DNA from: Mesaphorura yosii
Lineage: Eukaryota; Arthropoda; Collembola; Poduromorpha; Tullbergiidae
Direction of reading: 5' to 3'
Assembly (NCBI GenBank): GCA_009869945.1
Contig: WIXG01000225.1
Coordinates: 62,001-126,000 of the forward strand
Length of the DNA stretch: 64,000 nt
A program made the position numbers and the translations under genes. A model generated the notes under the pieces. That model worked only from the letters and a program-made list of their open reading frames with translations. It was not told where the DNA came from and ran no database searches. Below, one piece after another: positions 35,091 through 46,700 of this stretch. Each line of letters starts with the position of its first letter. Positions within the stretch are counted from its first letter, which is position 1.

Positions 35091-36434
35091 CTAATAATAT
35101 TTCGGATAGTAAGATCTTCCTGTACCATTCAACAGCATTTGCAAGCTTTTGGCCAAGTTGGTCACGCGATCCATTTGATAGACGACCGTATCCGTGTTGT
35201 TTGTGTGATATTGCTGGCTATAAACATCATTATTCCTGCTCCAATCCATACGGAGATCCTGCCGAGCCCGGTTCATGTCATTGCTGTAGCTGTAACCGTA
35301 GGCATTCATATTCGTCCAACGATTGTTACTGTTGCTGTTGCCGTTGTTGTGGTCAGCGCTGTTGCTGAAGGGTGATGGTGGAGGCATAGGCGAAGGCGTT
35401 GTTCTTGAAAATGGCAAAGACGCAGAAGTTGTGGGCTGAACTGTGTCGACCTGTGGCGCGAGTGTCGGAAGCGCATTGAGACGACGCTGAACTTCCTGTT
35501 CTCGCAACCGGACCTGTTCGCGTCGTTCCTTAATTCTGGCAACGAACGAGCCATTGTTCGAGTACGTCCCGTTGATGGCATCTTGTATCCGTCGCCGTCG
35601 TGCCTGCTCGCCCGGCTCTGGCCGTTCTTGAGGAACAACAAAGTTGAGGATCCCGAATAATCCTTGGAAAAATGGAATCCCGAAACACTCGAGGGCGAAC
35701 GGACCGATTCCGGTGACCAAAGTTCTTGCGAGGCACTGAACAAACGGGGCGTAGCTCTGGCAAAAGTATTGCTGCGGCTTCATCGAATCTGTCGTAACAA
35801 ATACGCGGTATTTGAATGATTTACCACAACACACGAGAGGCAACTCGGTCTTTACCTGCCAAAGCTAAACAAGGCTGAGCTTGTTCTATGAGCGGAGGCA
35901 GTGCGTATTCTGGAAATGCTTCTTGGAAGAAGAGCAACGCCGCAACTTCATCCAAATGACCCTCCGGCGTAAACTGATTTAGAGTGAAGTCGTAGTTAGC
36001 AGTTAACATCAATCATGACGGTTAATTCGCTAGCATTCAGAAAAATGCCAGTGTGACAAGAAACTTACGACTGTGAGCTCAGCGAAGACGCATTTGAGGA
36101 CGCACTGTTATAGAAACAAAATATCATATGCCAGTTCCTCATGATTATGATTTTTGCTGTTGTGATGGCTTACGTAAATTCGGGGCAATGCTTGGAATAT
36201 GCTTGTCAGTCTCAAATTAATGACGTTCGGCCCAAACAAGCATTTTGGTATGATAGGGATCGTGTCAACGGTCAGGCCAAAGATCGTCTGAAAGCACGTC
36301 TTCTCAGGCGGAGTCTCTTCGGGTCCTTCGTCTTCATCTTCGTCATCTTCACAGCGGCCAAACTGAAATTGGGTCGCCACCAAAAGTAAAAATAACACCA
36401 CAACTTTTCTGTGTCTGTGAGTATTCCAATGCAT
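35091..36434 (-). CDS. Secreted OBP-like protein with long C-terminal extension, copy B
   Basis: Exons are 36434-36174, 36104-36069, 35973-35856 and 35788-35091, giving 370 residues. The signal peptide (VVVLFLLLVATQFQFGRC) is followed by a run of Asp/Glu. OBP-like Cys pattern: KCLFGPN, then CVLKCVFAEL (C-x3-C), FTPEGHLDEVAAL, QPCLALAD, and CQSYAPFVQC (C-x8-C), with 13 residues between Cys 4 and 5. The extension differs from copy A mainly in the middle, which is Pro/Ser- then Asn/Gly-rich here. Both flanks of it, GPFALEC-GIPFFQG and YHTNNTDTVVYQMDRV, are strongly conserved, so the extension is under selection. Same strand and same exon lengths as copy A. Confidence 0.6.
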
Positions 36435-37902
36435 TTTGGAATTGCCAGATTGTTGATTGTTTATACTGAACTTGAACTTGCTAGCGATCCAACGTTGACT
36501 GAAACTTAGACTAGCCGCGGTTTGCCTTCATGTTAGACATTTAAACATTGAGATCTTCCTGAAATTGTTACATAGTCTGGCCCTACCACAATTAAATGTC
36601 GATTGATGGTTCGGTGTGTTAGCTAATGACAGCTTTTGAAAACTAACACTATGATTACTCAGTCACAACAAAACGTCACGTTCATCGTGTGTGATATGCG
36701 ACCTACCTAATGCAAGAATATTTCCCCTATGCGATTATGCTACATCCATGAGAATAAATTGCATGTTTTTGTCTGGAACTTGCTAAACTACGCGCATCAA
36801 TCCTTTCTCTGATCTGTTCAACCTCTGTTTACGTCGGCAGAAATTATCGCGACCATGAAGGTCCATGAAAATTTTGCAGTAACCAGGAACCATAATTAGA
36901 TCTTCCAGGCAATCGCCAAGTCGTCAAAGTCATGATCACATGGTTAGTTAGATCATGAAATGATGAGCTCATGATGCTATGATCCTCAGCGGGACCTCTG
37001 AACATTCCCAACGCCAGCTCACGTGCTAATTACATATTGCAAGCCCACGCCTCTCATTGTTAGGAAACTCTGTGAATTGTTTTCTCTAGGTACCAAGCAT
37101 GATCCTTGTCCATTCAAAGCCCGCAGCGCTATTTGACTTTTATACGTATCATTTTCAAGGCAATGCACCCATTGAATTGGATCACAAGACTTTGGGTCCA
37201 GTGAGTCCAATCCATTCGCCATTCATGAAGATGGAAATTCACTTCTCAAACTTCTTGTTTACTGCGACTGCAGTTGAATCAGAAATCAGAATCACGCAAT
37301 TCTAAGAATAAGAACTTCCCACTCGACCTTTGCTGTGTAGTGCTTGGCTTGGTTGGCTTGAAGAAAGAAGTGTAAATACTGTTTGCTCAATATATTTATT
37401 TCCGGCATTTCCAAATCCAATTCCAAGTAACTGAATGGCAAATGGAAATTAAAATCTACTGCATTCATAATGCTCTCTGACCATTGGCTATTATTACTTT
37501 CTAGACTGCCACTGCTGCTATTTGCCGTATCATTAATGCAGTGTGTACACGAAAGTAAAAGCCAAAGGATTAAAAGGCCAACACTTATTTGACTGCTTTA
37601 CGCTTTTACGCTTGGGATGAATGCAGATTAGAATATTGCGTGACTCCATCGCTTGGAAGGAAAGCGGAATGGCTCCATGGTCAAGTGTTTTGTATATATT
37701 TGGATGGCAAAGAAAAGAAAGTAAGACGAAGAAGTACAAATCACAATCAAGGAATTTCACTCTGCACGTAATAAATTACATTGACATTCACCGACCGAGA
37801 CCGCGACCAAGACCGAGATTTCTTTTTATGTCAGTGTGAACTTGGACTTGGACTCGAAAGCAAGCAAGCGTCCAGACAGTTCAGGCATTTCTCGAAACCG
37901 AA
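36435..37902. other. Intergenic stretch, no gene recognised
   Basis: About 1.5 kb of AT-rich sequence between the divergent OBP-like copy B (-) and the PHD-endonuclease gene (+). Short open frames have no motif. Confidence 0.5.
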
Positions 37903-39857
37903 ATGGTCACTTTTGAGGAGGAAGGCGACCCCGTCACCCCGGACCCGACCGACGGTAACTTCCAGTTTGACTTCGACGACGATGATGAAGTGCACGAAAA
38001 CAAGGGCCATGGTTGTAAAATCTGTACAAAGCCCCCACGGAAGAATCAGCAGCTTTTGCACTGTCGTAAGTGTCACGATATTTACTTCAAGACGTGTCCA
38101 GTGCTCACGAGTAAAGAAATTAAGGACTACGACAATTTGTTCCGAACCTGGATGAAGAATAAAGAGACTTGGGACTGTCTGGAGTGCCGCAAGAAGCTTA
38201 AAACCACATACTGCACCATGTGCCATTTGGACAAAGACAAGATTCTGCTGGAGTGCGCCTGGTGCAAGCACAAATGTCACTCCGACTGCGCTGGGAATGT
38301 GAAGCTCGGGCTGAGCGTGTCCAGCACGGACTGGCTGTGCAAAGCCTGCAATAAAGGGGACAAGAGAGCGGACTGGTCGGACACTGGAACTAATTACACT
38401 GAAGCAAGTGCGCTTGTGGGAGTGAAAGAACTGGAAAGCATGCTCAAGACGGAATTTTATCCCTACGAAGGAGTGAAGATCCTCCAGCTGAATATCGGTG
38501 CACAACGACTGCACAAAGTGCGGCATTTCCTGGCTCACAACGAGAAGTACGTCGACGTGTTTGCGATTGGAGAGACGAATCTGAACAAGGCTCATTCCAA
38601 CGCAGACTACGAGGTACAGGGATATGAAATGGTGCGGGCTGACAAGAAAATACCACTGGCAGCAGCACACAAACCGAAAGCTCCAGCTACAACAAATGGC
38701 CATGCGGGGCATTCACAAAATCTTCCTGGTGGCCTGCTATTCTATATTCGGAAGGACTGGAAGGTTATTTCAAAGTCCAGTGACTTCTTCGAAACCAGCG
38801 CCAGTTCGACAGGCGGTGGGACCAGTGGACATCGCAAGGACTCACTTGCGCCAGGTGCTGGCGGCGGCGCAGAAAACATCTACGACACAATCGAATACCT
38901 GGAAGTTAAAATCGAGAAGGAGAACAAACGACTGAAGGGTGACAGCTTAATCCTCTTACTTGTACTGATCTACAGCCCAAAACCGGCCAACAAGTTATTC
39001 CTGGAGAAATTGGAAGAATTACTCACAACCCGTATTTCGAAGCTGAAGCACATCAGTCAGATATTTCTGATGGGAGACATCAAGATCAATTTGCTGGCTA
39101 ATCAGACGAATCTATCAGCGCTTGGAGTTTTCTTCAAAACCATTATGAGCGATCAGAACTACAAAATGCTGCTGGACGAAAATGAGCCGACTATCGCCAC
39201 AAAGAAGGCAGCAAAACTGAATCACATTCTGTACGTGTCCGAAGATGTGGAGGAGCTTGGAGTCAGAGGCGGAGTGGTGTACCTGGACTGGTCGTCGCAT
39301 TATTTGCTGTACGGAGTCAAGAAGTACTACTTTAATCAGGCAGGACAAACTTTAATTACTTTCCTGTCACCTAGAATGCCAATAAAATATGTTAATAGAA
39401 TTCTAGAATGCTGATGCTTGGTTTTTTTTAGATGCCAACGCTGGAAGCCAAGACCCTCAAAGCATTCGGCTTCACCAACCTCTCCGAGCACACAACAACG
39501 AAGAAGGAGCGAGTAATTAAAGCCATTCTGGATTATGCCAAGGCGGAAGCTGCACGCAGGGCGGCTGAGGAAGAGGCGAGGAATCCAAAGCCAAAGAAGG
39601 ACGAAAATCAAAATGAAACCACAAATGGCACGAATGGCCAAGACGAGAACCAAGCCGAAAAATCGAACGCTGAGAATGGGAAAAGTGTCAATGGAGAGGA
39701 AAACGCAATTTCCAGCACGGGACCTGGCCTTGGAAATGGTTTGTCAAACGGGAAAGGAAGCGAGAAGGGATCGAAGGCTAGCTTGACTTCCGCGGAAGAG
39801 AACGCTAGAAACAGGCCTGTGAGGCGTAAAAAATTCCGCTTCCTTCCAATTTGGTAA
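37903..39857 (+). CDS. PHD-finger protein with retrotransposon-type endonuclease-fold domain
   Basis: The main exon runs from 37903 and stays open to 39414. A likely 41-base intron (39391-39431, TTTTTTTAG acceptor, phase 0) joins a second exon ending at 39857, for about 637 residues. Domains: acidic N-terminus; two Cys-rich fingers at about 38-150, the second a good PHD (CTMC, CAWCKHKCHSDC, WLCKAC); then an exonuclease-endonuclease-phosphatase (EEP) fold at about 185-460 of the non-LTR retrotransposon kind. EEP landmarks are ILQLNIGAQ, FAIGETNLN (Glu near 224), GGLLFYIRKDW, LILLLVLIYSPKP, LMGDIKINLL and KLNHILYVSE. The usual GDFN is GDIK and the usual IDH is LNH, so catalytic residues are changed. 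No reverse transcriptase follows; the tail starts SAP-like (TLKAFGFTNLSEHTT) and becomes Lys/Glu/Asn-rich. Probably a domesticated, non-catalytic, chromatin-linked protein. Confidence 0.65.
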
Positions 39858-40353
39858 GCTGCAACGACGCGTGTTGAATTGCGTCGTCAAAAAATGTAAT
39901 TGTCCTTATTACGTTTTATGGCAGGTGTGCTTCCGTTCCAGAGTCTCTGGTCATTTCATAAAGACAAAAAATTCAAGTTCCTCTGCTATTTACCATTACA
40001 AGCATTAGCTTAGTAAATCAACCAGTTAGCAGTCAAATTCATTCCACAACAAAAGCTTGGTGGTTACAATGGTCAAGAGATAACAATTCAGCATTTGATA
40101 TAATGACTTGCTATATAGTAATTGAATGACTAAAACGAAAATGAAATTAGCTCCGGTCCAACGACCGCGAATGCAATCTCGCACCGACTGACCTCAGAAT
40201 ATTTGTTATGCTATTTATCAGTGGCAATAACCTCATTTACGTCTGGGCCACTTTGGAGATCATGATTGAATTAGTGCAGATTGGTAATGCTCAAAGCGAA
40301 CAAGTTGCAAAACAACTAAACAAGCCAGAGCACCATTCCTTTCCAAGTTCAAA
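39858..40353. other. Intergenic stretch, no gene recognised
   Basis: About 500 bases of AT-rich sequence between two genes on the same strand. It presumably holds the 3' UTR of the PHD gene and the promoter of the transporter. Nothing else is seen. Confidence 0.5.
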
Positions 40354-42191
40354 ATGGGTGCTCCCGAAGGGCTAGCGAAGGATCCTATGCCCCTGCCGAA
40401 AGAAGAGAAGAAAGCCAACGAGAGCAGCGTTCAGACATGTACGAACAGTGACACAGTGCACATGAAACGACAAATTGGCCTTGTGGGAGCTGTTTCGTTC
40501 ATTCTCGTCTCCCTTTTGGGATCAGGCGTCTTTATCAGTCCGACTCTCGTTCTTCGGAGCACGGAGTCAGTAGCCACCACCTTGATAATATGGGCTAGTT
40601 GTGGCGTTCTCTCCTTTCTCGGTAAGTCAATTCAATTTTGAATTCGACTACTGATATCGTCCGGTTGAATTGAAGGGAGTGTCTTCATACTTTGAAGGTG
40701 CACTTTCCTACTGCGAACTCGGAATGCTCATCCGGAAGTCAGGCGGTGATTACGCGTACATAATGGACGTGTACAAACCCTTGCACCCGTTCTTTGGCGG
40801 AATTCCCGGCTATTTAGTAGGCTTCCTGTTCTGCACGATGCTATATCCAGGGTCTCTTGCTCTCACAACACTGACTTGCTCCACATACGCCGTGCTGCCC
40901 TTGACTCGGGCCTTGGATATCTCCTCCGAATGGGAGTCCACCGAGGACTTTCTCATGCTGAACAAATTGGTCGCGATGGTTTTCATTCTGGGAATTGCGG
41001 CTCTGAACATTTTCAGTGCAAGTCTCACAACGAACATAATCACATTTACAGCTTTCACAAAGCTGTTCGCGGCCGGGGTTGTCATTTCGATCGGTGCGTA
41101 CAATTTATGCACAGGGAGTTTTGGCTCGCTCCCCATCGACGGATACGACACAAGCGCCGCGTCGGCCTCGGACATCGCAATGGGCTTCTACAGCTGCATG
41201 TGGGCATTTGGTGGATGGAACAACCTGAACCTACTCTTTGAGGAGCTCGTGAATCCGGCCAGGAACCTTCTGCTGGGCGTGTGCATCGGGGTTCCCCTTG
41301 GAACCGTGCTGATGGTGTTCATGAATATCAGTTACTTCACAGTCCTGAGCAAAGAAGAGCTCTTGGCGTCGGAGGCAGTCGGAATCGTAAGCTGGTCATA
41401 TCCTAACGCCAGTACATATTGCGAATCGACCCTCTGCTTGCTTACTTGTAGGATGTTGGCGAAAGGAGTCTTGACTCCTTCCAAATTATTATGCCCATCC
41501 TCGTCTTCTTGGCCGTATTTGGCACGGCGCTCAGTGGCGCGTACCGGGCGTCGAGAACCTCGTACGCCGTCGCGCGCGATGGCAACTTGCCGACCATAAT
41601 TTCGTACGTGTCCGCCACGAGACTGACGCCGGTTGTGTCCATCGTCGTCACAGTAAGTCATGCTAATTTAAAGTAACAGTAGCAATGGAGCTCCGATTTA
41701 ATCTTACTTTCTGTGCTCGCTCCTCTCTTCTTTCAGGCGATTCTTGCCATCGTTATCGTCCTCATCCAAGACATCTCCGAAATCATAAATTCACTTGGTC
41801 TGGTCGCTTGGCTCATTCAAGCGCTGACGTTGGGCGCGTTCTTCATCCTCCGCCATCGGTTCCCCGACACACACCGCGTGGTGAAGGTTCCAGCCGCAAT
41901 TCCTGCCGTTGCCCTTACTGTGTCTTTGAGCATGATTCTTGTGCCCCTGATTGACCATCCTGCTCCAGAATTCCTCTTGCCCGTTGCGTATCTGTCGTTC
42001 GCATTCCTGTTCTACTACCCGCTCGTGTACAAGCAAAAGCATTTTGCAATCATGGGTAAGCAATTATTAAACTCAGACCACAAAAAAGGCTGCCGACTAA
42101 CTGACGATCCGATTCTTTTTCAGACAAGATCACACACGTGATTCAGTGCCTGACGCTGGCAGCTCCGTCACCATACAAAGAAGACCAGTAG
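40354..42191 (+). CDS. SLC7-family (LAT / b0,+AT-type) amino-acid transporter
   Basis: Multi-span plasma-membrane amino-acid exchanger light chain of 514 residues. Exons are 40354-40621, 40698-41386, 41452-41652, 41737-42055 and 42124-42191; all phases agree. A hydrophilic N-terminus precedes TM1, with the substrate-binding unwound motif GSGVFISP and, later, CELGMLIRKSGGDYAYI. The TM6 signature is MWAFGGWNNLNLLFEELVNPARNL; then GALSGAYRAS-type TM8 sequence and YAVARDGNLP. Light chains normally carry a Cys in a PxFPTC segment after TM3, used to bond the SLC3 heavy chain; here the matching stretch reads VLPLTRALDISSEW with no Cys, so partnering may be non-covalent or absent. AATAAA follows at 42234. 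Confidence 0.9.
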
Positions 42192-43753
42192 ACTAGCATT
42201 TTTCGTTGAGTCGTTGCTATTGCTTAATTCATGAATAAACATTGTTGGAGAGTCACACGACCGACCGCGACCGTCAATTCCTTCTCCTGCTGGTTTGATG
42301 TCCTCCATTCTTATTCCATTCCAATTCATTACACACTTGACAAAGACATCACTTCCATTTCCATTCTGATTCTGAAGCTCCCTACAGCTACGCCAGCCGC
42401 CAGCTTCCACGCAGTGCAGCGTGCAGCAGTGAGAATGAGAATAAGAATGAATTATGCATGAATAACGGAATTTTTCCAGCATCCATCGCATAATCGAATC
42501 GCATCGCATCGTCGTACAAATCTGAGTCAGCAGGAAAATGAGACTCCATGAAGTGTCACAAATTGAGTTTGTCATCATTTATCCATTTAACATAAACGCA
42601 GAGAGCCTTGGCCCGACTCGGCGTGGCCTCCATGCAAGGCAGATACAAAAACGTCAAAAACCCGACTTTGGCAGACAACAATGCAATGCAATAAGATACT
42701 CACTTTTGTTTATGGCAAGATCAGATCTAATCTCTGCCCTGCTCGGTAGTCGCACGCAGCAAGCAGCAGTAAGATCATCAAAGTGTCAAAAGATGCAGAT
42801 GTAGATGCATTATTTTATTTTACTCACGGCGAAGATGCACTTGAAACTGTAATCGTAACCCTGCCTGCCTGCGTGCCTTTTTAATGGGAATTTTATTCCC
42901 GTCGCTGTGCCGCTCGGCTGAATGAATGGGAATGGGTCAGTCGTAAAACGAAAGAAGAAAGAGCAAGTCAGTAATGAAACTTTAAGATTACATTTTACAA
43001 AGTCACAGTGCTCAGTGCACGTTTTCTTCGTTTCTTCTTGAGGATCCTCGTCCTGAACCCGAAATCCCTGCTTGCTGCTCACCGCATATCGCATTCGACG
43101 TAAGGAGATTCAATTTCATTTTGCTTGACTTGCGTATTGCGTTGCGTATCTGATCACATTCACAAAAATGCTGCTGCTGCTGTTCCTTCTTTTCCTGCGT
43201 TTGCTGGTGATCCTTGTCTCAGATTCTTCGTACGCGTACAAGAAAAGTTGCATGATTACAGGCTGGAGGTGTTTAGTCTTGAGAGTGAGTCGGATGTGTG
43301 AACAACAGCAGAGATTATGGTGCCAGTCGCACGAAGACGAAGACGGTGGCTGTGACGGTGGCGAAGCCACTTGAGACTCTGCGCTCTGAGTCTGTCGGAA
43401 CAATGGCTATGGCTTCGGAACGGCGCGACCTGACCGTGACCTTTTCTACTTCCTATTCCCAGGAATGGCTGAGATTGTTGCTGAAATGTGTGTGTGCGTG
43501 CAATAATACGTGATATTCATACGTCGTCCGTCCAGAACACATGCGTATGCAGCAAAAAGGCAGGCAGGCAGGCAAAGGACAATTGTGTGGACGCAAGCGA
43601 TTAGCGACCAGATCAGCGATGCGATAAGCAGCGAAATAGCGAAAGCAATTGTGTTCATTCAATCTCAATCTCGATTTTGTCACGTCCATCGTCCACTCGT
43701 TAAGTCGTGTCGTGTAGCGTAGCCAAGCTTCTTCCCGCTTGTGACGAGTGACC
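42192..43753. other. Upstream region of the ADAMTS gene
   Basis: About 1.5 kb with no supported gene. It includes a (GGCA)4 run at 43559-43574. Short open frames are repeats of simple composition or shadows. The ADAMTS promoter should lie near the right end. Confidence 0.5.
42234..42239 (+). terminator. AATAAA signal of the SLC7 transporter
   Basis: AATAAA begins 43 bases after the transporter stop codon. Confidence 0.65.
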
Positions 43754-46700
43754 ATGTCAGACAATTATCGACGACGACCCGCCTCCTACAACAATAACAA
43801 CACTTCCAGCAGCAAGAAATCCGCCCGCCAATGGATTCTGATCCTGATTGTGACTTTCTTCCTCGTCCTGCTCACCGTGCTCCTCTTCAGCTGGACGCTG
43901 TACATGTTCGCGACTGGTGTTACACCCGGCACCGGCAGCGTTCGCGGAGGCGGCGGCTCCGGCTTCTTGCCATCAGGTAATAAAAAAATAATCTAATCCA
44001 GATGCTGATGCTGAAGCCGTGTGGAGTGTTGAGTCGGTTGATTTGCTGGTTGAGGCCGCGATTTGCAATTTTGCAAAGAAAACTTACCCACGCCAGGGTT
44101 AACTCGGTCGTAAATAGATCAACGGAGCAGGAAAACACGCGGAGGAATTTGCCAGACGCAGACGGGCATTGTAGTTTATGATCTCTTGATGGCTTTATCT
44201 CCTCTTCGTAAGTATAACATTGACCTTTCAATTATTTATCACTTACACGTATAATCCGCGAGTAATCGCGTCATCACTGCCTGCCTGCGTTTGGCGAGGG
44301 GCATAAATTATGTTGGGGAAGATGCCAAATGCGAGCACAATAAACATCGCAGATCTTCTCTGTAGATCTTCAGCGCAGGCAGCCGAGTCTTCAGTGTCGG
44401 TGTGTCGGTCGGCGGCCCGACACGGATCAGTGAAATTCTAGTCTATAATCAAGAAGGACGTGTACGTGTACGTGTCTGTACTTCATTTTACATCATCGCT
44501 CGTGTACCGAGGCTTGAGAGGATAAGCACTACAAAACGTTGGAATCCAAAATCCGCAATGTCAAAATAACTTGCGTATGTTTTTCCACGAGTAAATGATG
44601 AATTTTCTTATCTCTTCAACCTTTTTGCTCTTTTCTCTGAGATCCGACTTTCAGGGTTTGAAGTTTGGGAATGTGAGTTCTTTATTCTTCGTACGGAACG
44701 CGTAACGCGTTCTTGAGTTAAGTAACTTACACAGTCCTTAAAAGACTGCTGAGTGATTTATGAAGAAAGTTGCCTCTACGTCGAAGTATCGGCACAGGGT
44801 GGCCTAATGATCGGGCACGCCAAATAACTGGGCGGCTGTGGCGCGCAATGTCATTTGAATTCGGCGTAAATCAACGAAAAGCCTTCGTCAGCAAGACGCC
44901 GCGTAATTTCAAATCGTGAAGCCTGGAAAATCCTCCAGAATTTTCACTGATTAATTTATTTTAGTCTGAGCACGTAAAATAATTTAAAAATTTAAAGCAA
45001 GTGTTTATTTTATTTAAAGTAATTTGAAGCAAGTCACAGTCTCAGAGTCAAAGTAAGTCTCAATAAGTTAGGCTAAGAAATCACGCCAGTTCGAATTTCG
45101 AGTTGGAGTTGGAGTTCGTCGGAGACCAGACTCAGGCAAACAAGCAGCAGGCTACTTACGCAATATGCGCAAATAGACTGGCGGTGGTGAGAAGTACGTG
45201 CTTAATGATGTTTGTTTTTATTATTATCAGCTAGTTGAGAGCTGTTTTAGCTTTAGCCATAGCTGGCGAGCACAAATTTACCGGTGCTGCCGTAATAAAT
45301 TATGCGTACATACGCAAAATAAGTAAATGAGCTTAACCTTTTGCCTGACTGGCCTGGCCTGGCACTGGCACCATGGTCCAATTAGTGCCATTTGCCATTG
45401 GTACAAGACAAGAAGAGGCACAGTTCACTGATGCCGTATAATTGCCATCATTATCGAAGCTCTTATCTGATTTGGACAACGCACCAGCATGAGGAAATGG
45501 GACGAAAATTCCTGCGAATCGCTTTGGCATTGGCCAAAACTAAAACTCTTGTGCGCTGTCTTGTCTTTTGCCTTGAAATTAATCCATGTCAGTGCGGAAT
45601 TTTAATCTAGTTCTAGTTCTCTAGCTCCAATTCTCGATTCTTGCTGTGTGGTGCCGTATGAGCATGTATTGGGAGGGAATTGGCGAGGAATTTTAAATGC
45701 GAAAATTCCCAAGATTAGAATCTCGCATTAGTGAACTCATAAACACAGTTTTAACATCAGAAATGTGCGCTGGGCGCTGCCTTTCGTCGTCTGCTGTCTG
45801 CTCGGGAAAAGCCAATAAGATAATTATGCGTATTGGAATAGAATAGGCTGTAAAAGTAAAAAGGCGTGTGCATCGTAAATCATTACAGCCGAGATTTACG
45901 GCTGAAGAGCAACGATATACGATCCAATCAGCAAATCTCATTTACGAGCCTGTGTCACTCACAAAAGCCACAATGTCAATTTATTTCAATTTAATTATTA
46001 TCACAAACTCAAATCCAGGTTCAACCTCCTTACTTTCGTTTCAATTGACAATTCGTCTACGTGCGCCATAAAATTGACAAAATTAGAGTGCGTGCTTTGT
46101 TAAACAATTTAATACCTTTATCAACTCGTTTCTTTTACGCAGTCAAAGCTAAAAGCACGTGTCTCAGGATGTCTCTGACAATTAATGCCCACGTCCGTGT
46201 CTCATAAATCTTGTTTTACGTTTACGCACAGATTCACTCCAAAGTACAAGATCTTCACTGCCAGCAGCGTCAACGCCAACATCAACTGCCTCTGCTTCAA
46301 ATTCGTACACAAAACCAACACTGCCTCATCTTCATCCTTCATCTTCCGCCCCGTCAACAACTCATTCAACTTCAACACGCACTACCAATGCAAATCCTAA
46401 TATTGTAGCGTACGTAACCCCCTACAAGCTGCCACCGGACCCAGACTCCGCGTCAACTTCAACCGATGGCGGCAGTGGATTGGATCCGTCAACGCCGGTT
46501 CCTGTTTGGTTTGAACCCTCACATTTCTATCCGAATCGATTCACATCGAACACGAGCACGAGTCCGAACACGAGTCCAGCCAGTGCCAATGCCAATGCGT
46601 CAAAAGCCTTCGAAGCCCACGACCATGATTCTGGCCAATTCCGTCCTTTCCACGCGTCTGTCTGGGACCCGTGCCCACAGTACAAGTTCAACGCCTTCGG

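Noticed and set aside
37831-38712. Minus-strand open frame of 293 codons
   Set aside because: It is the exact antisense of the PHD-endonuclease coding exon, whose Cys patterns are clear on the plus strand.
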